Made by a program: the position numbers and the translations under genes
The notes under the pieces: generated by a model
The model's database searches: none
The model's input: the letters and a program-made list of their open reading frames with translations, nothing else
Told to the model about the DNA's origin: nothing
Part shown: positions 63,679-64,000 of the stretch, one piece after another
Position numbering within the stretch: the stretch's first letter is position 1
Layout: every line of letters starts with the position of its first letter
Source: Methanobacteriota archaeon
Lineage (GTDB): Archaea > Halobacteriota > Methanomicrobia > Methanomicrobiales > Methanoculleaceae
NCBI GenBank assembly: GCA_016841955.1
Contig: JAENYE010000001.1
Coordinates: 62,001 to 126,000 of the forward strand
Direction of reading: 5' to 3'
Length of the DNA: 64,000 nucleotides

Positions 63679-64000
63679 GGCGACTCCCCGATGACCCGGC
63701 CGTCGCGGTCGACGATCACGACCCGGACGCGGGGGTAGCGGGCCCGGAACGCCGCAAATTCCCGGTGGGCCACCTCCTTCCAGAGCGGGGTCGCCGAGAG
63801 TTCCTCCACCGTCGCGCACCCGGTCCCCTCGAGGACGTCCGGGTTCATGAACTTCAGGATCAGGCCGGGGAGCCCGCAGATCACCGCGTCGCCGTCGGCC
63901 GCCCGGAGCGCCTCGTGGAGTTTACTTCCCACGAGGATCGCCTCGTGCTCCGGGAAGAGAAGCCGGGAGGAGCGCAGGCCAAGCCGCCCGGTCGTCAGCA
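63675..64000 (-). CDS. cbiD: CbiD-like cobalt-precorrin-5B C1-methyltransferase, C-terminal part
   Basis: The frame is open from the window edge; about 108 residues are visible. TTGRLGLRSSRLLFPEHEAIL resembles the TTGR...YP segment of CbiD, and ICGLPGLILKFMNP lies where CbiD has its late GK(L/I)xK segment. The remaining C-terminal region (TVEELSATPLWKEVAHREF) is not familiar. The pairing with cbiE supports a cobalamin role. The start lies outside the window. Confidence 0.6.
   Translation of the reverse strand, partial: LTTGRLGLRSSRLLFPEHEAILVGSKLHEALRAADGDAVICGLPGLILKFMNPDVLEGTGCATVEELSATPLWKEVAHREFAAFRARYPRVRVVIVDRDGRVIGESP

Overview
The window is chromosomal DNA from a hydrogenotrophic methanogen of the order Methanomicrobiales, most like Methanoculleus. 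The evidence is an archaeal S10/spc ribosomal operon (with S4e and an RNase P protein), the F420-dependent methanogenesis genes mtd and mer, a Tfx regulator, an NrpR nitrogen repressor, a PGF-CTERM S-layer glycoprotein, and C/D and H/ACA guide-RNP proteins. GC content is high, and promoters are archaeal TATA boxes about 25 nt upstream of short or absent leaders.

Layout. 1-8.5 kb: ribosomal protein operon on the minus strand (rpl3 to rpl6), preceded by an unusually long leader full of perfect hairpins. 8.7-13.8 kb: tfx divergent from mtd, an aldehyde dehydrogenase/galT-like pair, and mer. 14-17.6 kb: a divergent FtsZ/tubulin-family protein with a long disordered tail, nrpR-dcd, and tRNA-Arg. 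17.7-30.8 kb: a cell-surface region with two giant paralogous Ig-like/VWA proteins, a repeat-rich membrane-anchored protein and the S-layer protein, interrupted by AMP phosphorylase and a HepT/MntA toxin-antitoxin pair. 31-45 kb: thyA, tRNA-Gln, a TIM-barrel protein, a GxxExxY protein framed by inverted repeats, fibrillarin-Nop5, transporters, hemD-cbf5, tRNA-Ser, a double CDGSH protein, a CPBP protease, an MFS transporter, an aldo/keto reductase and a VOC protein. 45.5-50.6 kb: a repeat-bearing lipoprotein, then cbiA divergent from the cobalt transporter cbiMNQO. 50.7-59.8 kb: pyruvate kinase, a cation efflux protein, assorted membrane and hypothetical proteins, a Cache protein and a PAS histidine kinase. 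60-63 kb: an accessory patch with two DNA methyltransferases, a truncated IS5-type transposase and a cluster of palindromic repeats. 63.1-64 kb: cobalamin genes cbiE and cbiD (partial).

How the parts connect. mtd and mer encode consecutive F420H2-dependent C1 reductions of CO2-to-methane metabolism. cbiMNQO, cbiA, cbiE, cbiD and hemD serve cobalt uptake and corrinoid/tetrapyrrole synthesis, needed for methyltransferases and F430. Fibrillarin-Nop5 and Cbf5 modify rRNA and so fit the ribosomal operon thematically.

The strongest leads for new biology are the structured leader of the S10 operon, the GxxExxY gene with terminal inverted repeats plus its dispersed palindromic relatives (one 44-base stretch is identical between copies 29 kb apart), and the tubulin-like protein with a degenerate GTP-binding loop. 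All calls come from reading the sequence; no database search was run.
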